The notes beneath the pieces were generated by a model. That model had not been told where the DNA came from, did not search any database, and was given only the letters and a program-made list of their open reading frames with translations. A stretch of DNA of 64,000 bases. Origin: ZC4RG25 sp023428365 (GTDB lineage: Bacteria; Pseudomonadota; Alphaproteobacteria; Rhizobiales; Hyphomicrobiaceae). Below are positions 61,561 to 64,000 of the stretch, in pieces; positions within the stretch are counted from its first letter, which is position 1, and each line of letters starts with the position of its first letter. Where the stretch lies: NCBI GenBank assembly GCA_050283925.1, contig JBNOAI010000011.1, positions 124,001-188,000 of the forward strand. The letters are read 5' to 3'. Position numbers and translations under genes: made by a program.

Positions 61561-63732
61561 TTAACCTGCAATCTTGGAGAAATCGGCCACTTCCATCGTC
61601 GCGGCGCGGATCTGCGACAGCAACCGCAGACGGTTCTCGCGCAATGCTGGATCGTCAGCGTTGACCGTCACCTTGTCGAAGAAGGCATCGACCGGACGGC
61701 GCAACTCGGCCAGCGCCTGCATCGCGCCCTTGAAGTTCTCGACATTGATCGCTGCGCGCGTGTCCTGCTTCACGCTCTCGATGGCGGCGGCGAGCTTCAG
61801 TTCCTCCGGCAGCTTGAGCAGCTTCAGATCGTAGTCGCCGTCATAGCTGGTTTTGTCCTTCTTCTCCTCGATGCCGAGGATGTTGTTGCCACGCTTCACG
61901 CCGGTCAGCAGGTTCGCGCCATCATCGGATTTCAGGAACTCACCCAGAGCCTCGACACGCTTCACGATCAGCGCAAGGTCATCCTGTCCAGGCAGCGCGA
62001 ACACGGCGTCGATCAGGTCGTGGCGCGCGCCCTGCTCGCGGAGGTGGACCTTCAGGCGGTCGGCGAGGAAAGAGATAAGATCAGATATAACTTCAGACTT
62101 TTCCCTGAGTGGCGTCAGAGTTTGCCAACCTGCTTTGGTTGAATCGGTGACATCAATAACCGATGTTTCTCCCTCAAGCAGTCCTTCGAAGGAGAGGTCT
62201 AGATATCTCGATTGGTAGTGCTGGTCGATTACCTGACCTAGACCTATCCTCAGATCATTCTCTAGTGCAATACGGATCACGCCCAGCGCCGCGCGGCGCA
62301 ACTGATACGGATCGCCCGAGCCGGTCGGCTTCTCGCCAATGGCCCAGAACCCAACCAGTGTATCGAGCTTATCGGCCAGCGCCACCGCGATGGCGACGGT
62401 GTCGCCGTCCTCCTCCTTCGGCACCGTATCGGACGGCCCCTTCGGCTTGTAGTGCAGCTCAATGGCGCGCGCGATCTCGGGCTTCGTTCCCGCCGCTTCG
62501 GCGTAGTACCGCCCCATCAATCCCTGCAGCTCGGGGAACTCACCGACCATGCCGGACACGAGATCGGCCTTAGCCAACTGAGCCGCGCGCCGCGCATCCT
62601 CCGGCACCGCATCGACCGCGCCCGCAATCTGGAAGCTGAGTTCGGCGATGCGTTCGATCCGGTCCCGCTGGCTGCCAAGCTTCTCGTGGAAGGTCACGCT
62701 GCGTAGCGCGCTTGCCATCTCATCGAGCGGCTTCTTGAGATCCTGCTCCCAGAAGAACCGGGCATCGGACAGCCGTGCGCGGATCACCTTCTCGTTGCCC
62801 TCGACGATGGCCGTGCCGCCGTCCTTGGCGATCAGGTTCGAGACCAGCAGGAACCGGTTCGCCAGCTTACCGGTCTTAGGATCGCGCAGCGCAAAGCATT
62901 TCTGGTGCGTACGCAACGATGTGATGATCACCTCGGCCGGGACTTGCAAAAAGTCCTCATCAAAATGGCCCATCAGCACGGTCGGCCATTCGGTGAGACC
63001 GGCGTTTTCCGCCAGAAGCCCGGCATCCTCGACCAGTTGCAGCTTGTGCTTATCCGCCAGCGCGTGCGCCTGCTTCTCGATCTGCTCGGCGCGTTCCACC
63101 GGATCGAGATGTACTTTGTGCGCTTCGAGCTTCTTCTGATAGTCGGCAAAGCTATCGACCGCGAACGGCGTCTGGCCGTGGAAGCGATGGCCACGCGTGG
63201 TGTCGCTGCTCTCAACGCCTGCGATCTCGAACGGCACGACCTTGCCGCCCAGTAGGCAGATGATCGAATGCAGCGGCCGCACCCAGGTGAACGTGCCGGA
63301 ACCCCAGCGCATCGACTTCGGCCACGGGAAGCGGCGCATCACATCGGGCACCACCTCAGCGATGATCTCCGCAGCCGTGCGGCCCGGCTTCTCGATGCGG
63401 GCGACATAGAAATCGCCCTTCTTCGCGTCGGAGACGACCGTCGCCTCACCGATGGTCTTGAGACCGGCAGCTTTGAGAAACCCCTGCAAGGCCTGCTCCG
63501 GAGCACCGACGCGCGGTCCTTTGCGTTCCTCGGAGATGCCCGGCGATTTCTCCGGCACGCCCTCGATGACCAGCGTCAGGCGGCGCGGCGTGGAAAAGCC
63601 CTTCGCTTCGCCAACAGAAAGACCCTGCGCTTTGAGCGCATCGACGACAAGCCTCTTCAATTCATCCGCTGCCCGCATTTGCATGCGCGCCGGAATTTCC
63701 TCGGAGAAAAGCTCGAGCAGAAGTTCGGACAT
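61561..63732 (-). CDS. glyS: Glycyl-tRNA synthetase beta subunit
   Basis: This 723-residue beta subunit of the alpha2beta2 glycyl-tRNA synthetase begins LLLELFSEEIPARMQMRAAD and shows KSMRWGSGTFTWVRPLHSI and an HD-like region, with anticodon-binding and accessory domains toward the C-terminus. It works with GlyQ, which is not in this window; the upstream neighbour is a hydrolase. A segment of about 65 codons (near 62075-62275) is visibly poorer in GC and uses rare ATA, AGA and CTA codons, unlike the rest of the gene. Confidence 0.95.
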   Translation of the reverse strand: MSELLLELFSEEIPARMQMRAADELKRLVVDALKAQGLSVGEAKGFSTPRRLTLVIEGVPEKSPGISEERKGPRVGAPEQALQGFLKAAGLKTIGEATVVSDAKKGDFYVARIEKPGRTAAEIIAEVVPDVMRRFPWPKSMRWGSGTFTWVRPLHSIICLLGGKVVPFEIAGVESSDTTRGHRFHGQTPFAVDSFADYQKKLEAHKVHLDPVERAEQIEKQAHALADKHKLQLVEDAGLLAENAGLTEWPTVLMGHFDEDFLQVPAEVIITSLRTHQKCFALRDPKTGKLANRFLLVSNLIAKDGGTAIVEGNEKVIRARLSDARFFWEQDLKKPLDEMASALRSVTFHEKLGSQRDRIERIAELSFQIAGAVDAVPEDARRAAQLAKADLVSGMVGEFPELQGLMGRYYAEAAGTKPEIARAIELHYKPKGPSDTVPKEEDGDTVAIAVALADKLDTLVGFWAIGEKPTGSGDPYQLRRAALGVIRIALENDLRIGLGQVIDQHYQSRYLDLSFEGLLEGETSVIDVTDSTKAGWQTLTPLREKSEVISDLISFLADRLKVHLREQGARHDLIDAVFALPGQDDLALIVKRVEALGEFLKSDDGANLLTGVKRGNNILGIEEKKDKTSYDGDYDLKLLKLPEELKLAAAIESVKQDTRAAINVENFKGAMQALAELRRPVDAFFDKVTVNADDPALRENRLRLLSQIRAATMEVADFSKIAG

Positions 63733-63739
63733 GGTTTCT

Positions 63740-64000
63740 TCAGGTGCTTGGGATGTGATCGACGGTCGTGATGATCGCGAAGCGGTCGCCCAGCTCGGCC
63801 AGCGCGGCGCGGTGCAGGGCGTCGGCGGAAATCACACCGCCCAATGGATCAGGCAATGCGCGCGTGGCCGACGCATCGCTGGCGACGGTTGTTTTGTAGC
63901 CAAGATCGAGTGCTGCCCGCGCCGTGGAACTCACACACATATGCGTCATGAACCCGGCAATGACGAGCGATGTGCGGCCGGTCTTTTTCAGCTCGGCATC
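63740..64000 (-). CDS. Isochorismatase-like cysteine hydrolase (5' cut by window edge)
   Basis: The last 86 codons lie in the window, and the frame stays open to base 64000. The catalytic Cys is in FMTHMCVSSTARAALDLGY, followed by TVASDASATRALPD, a typical isochorismatase-family end. Members hydrolyse isochorismate, nicotinamide, N-carbamoyl compounds or related amides; the N-terminal Asp and Lys needed to judge this are outside the window. It lies 7 bases upstream of glyS on the same strand. Confidence 0.85.
   Translation of the reverse strand, partial: DAELKKTGRTSLVIAGFMTHMCVSSTARAALDLGYKTTVASDASATRALPDPLGGVISADALHRAALAELGDRFAIITTVDHIPST

Overview
The window is about 64 kb of GC-rich, densely coded DNA that looks like the chromosome of an alphaproteobacterium, most likely of the order Hyphomicrobiales (Rhizobiales). 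Pointers are the opgG/opgH glucan pair, a pteridine-reductase-like SDR next to folB, YcjX/DUF697, a TorF-like porin, iron-control-element-like boxes, and many acyl-CoA genes. This is an inference from gene content and style; no 16S or other species marker is present. I see no CRISPR array, IS transposase, prophage or replication module.

Layout. (1) 1-6930: a tightly packed + strand catabolic operon: proline-racemase family (cut by the window edge), family III CoA-transferase, Cys-less thiolase-like protein with its DUF35 partner, ornithine cyclodeaminase/mu-crystallin family reductase, CaiD-like crotonase, a second crotonase without the catalytic glutamates, and a second CoA-transferase. A convergent amidase follows. 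The natural substrate is not obvious. (2) 9628-12180: pcaI-pcaJ-pcaF, the end of the beta-ketoadipate pathway, then a tRNA-Lys(CUU) on the - strand. (3) 12.8-18.4 kb: small secreted or membrane proteins (YidB-like, GlsB/YeaQ-like), an EamA transporter, a metallo-beta-lactamase-fold hydrolase, a universal stress protein and a second amidase. (4) 18.6-25.2 kb: YcjX and DUF697 proteins, then opgG-opgH on the - strand. (5) 25.4-29.9 kb: cupin, a membrane protein, an orphan LuxR-type regulator with all six acyl-homoserine-lactone pocket residues, kdgK, and UDP-glucose dehydrogenase. (6) 30.8-33.4 kb: an anomalous block with a long non-coding leader carrying stem-loops, a TTA-codon-bearing membrane protein with a primase-C-like tail, a strongly structured RNA element, two terminators and an inverted REP pair. 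(7) 33.4-41.2 kb: a porin, SDR-folB, two tandem glucosaminidases with a shared uncharacterised C-terminal domain, photolyase, and a Cys-rich protein. (8) 41.2-46.9 kb: an iron-binding ABC protein behind two ICE-like boxes, then an operon of CHASE2-adenylate cyclase, TPR-beta-barrel and FecR-domain protein. (9) 47-52 kb: hydrolase, SMP-30 lactonase, and a VWA protein with repeated beta-sandwich units plus a smaller partner. (10) 52.1-64 kb: nitroreductase, flavin reductase, secreted Ntn hydrolase, OafA-type acyltransferase, M15-like peptidase, CoA-ester lyase with MaoC hydratase, NAD kinase, CutA, KDPG aldolase, methyltransferase, glyS and a truncated isochorismatase-like hydrolase.

How genes fit together. 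The first operon and pcaIJF both feed acyl-CoA intermediates into central metabolism. The SMP-30 lactonase, KdgK and Eda could form a sugar-acid route through KDG and KDPG, although they are scattered. OpgG/OpgH, Ugd, the acyltransferase, the glucosaminidases and the M15-like peptidase all act on the cell envelope. The cyclase-barrel-FecR operon is the best candidate for an undescribed envelope signalling system. The membrane/primase-C gene with its structured flanks is the best candidate for a mobile or regulatory oddity.
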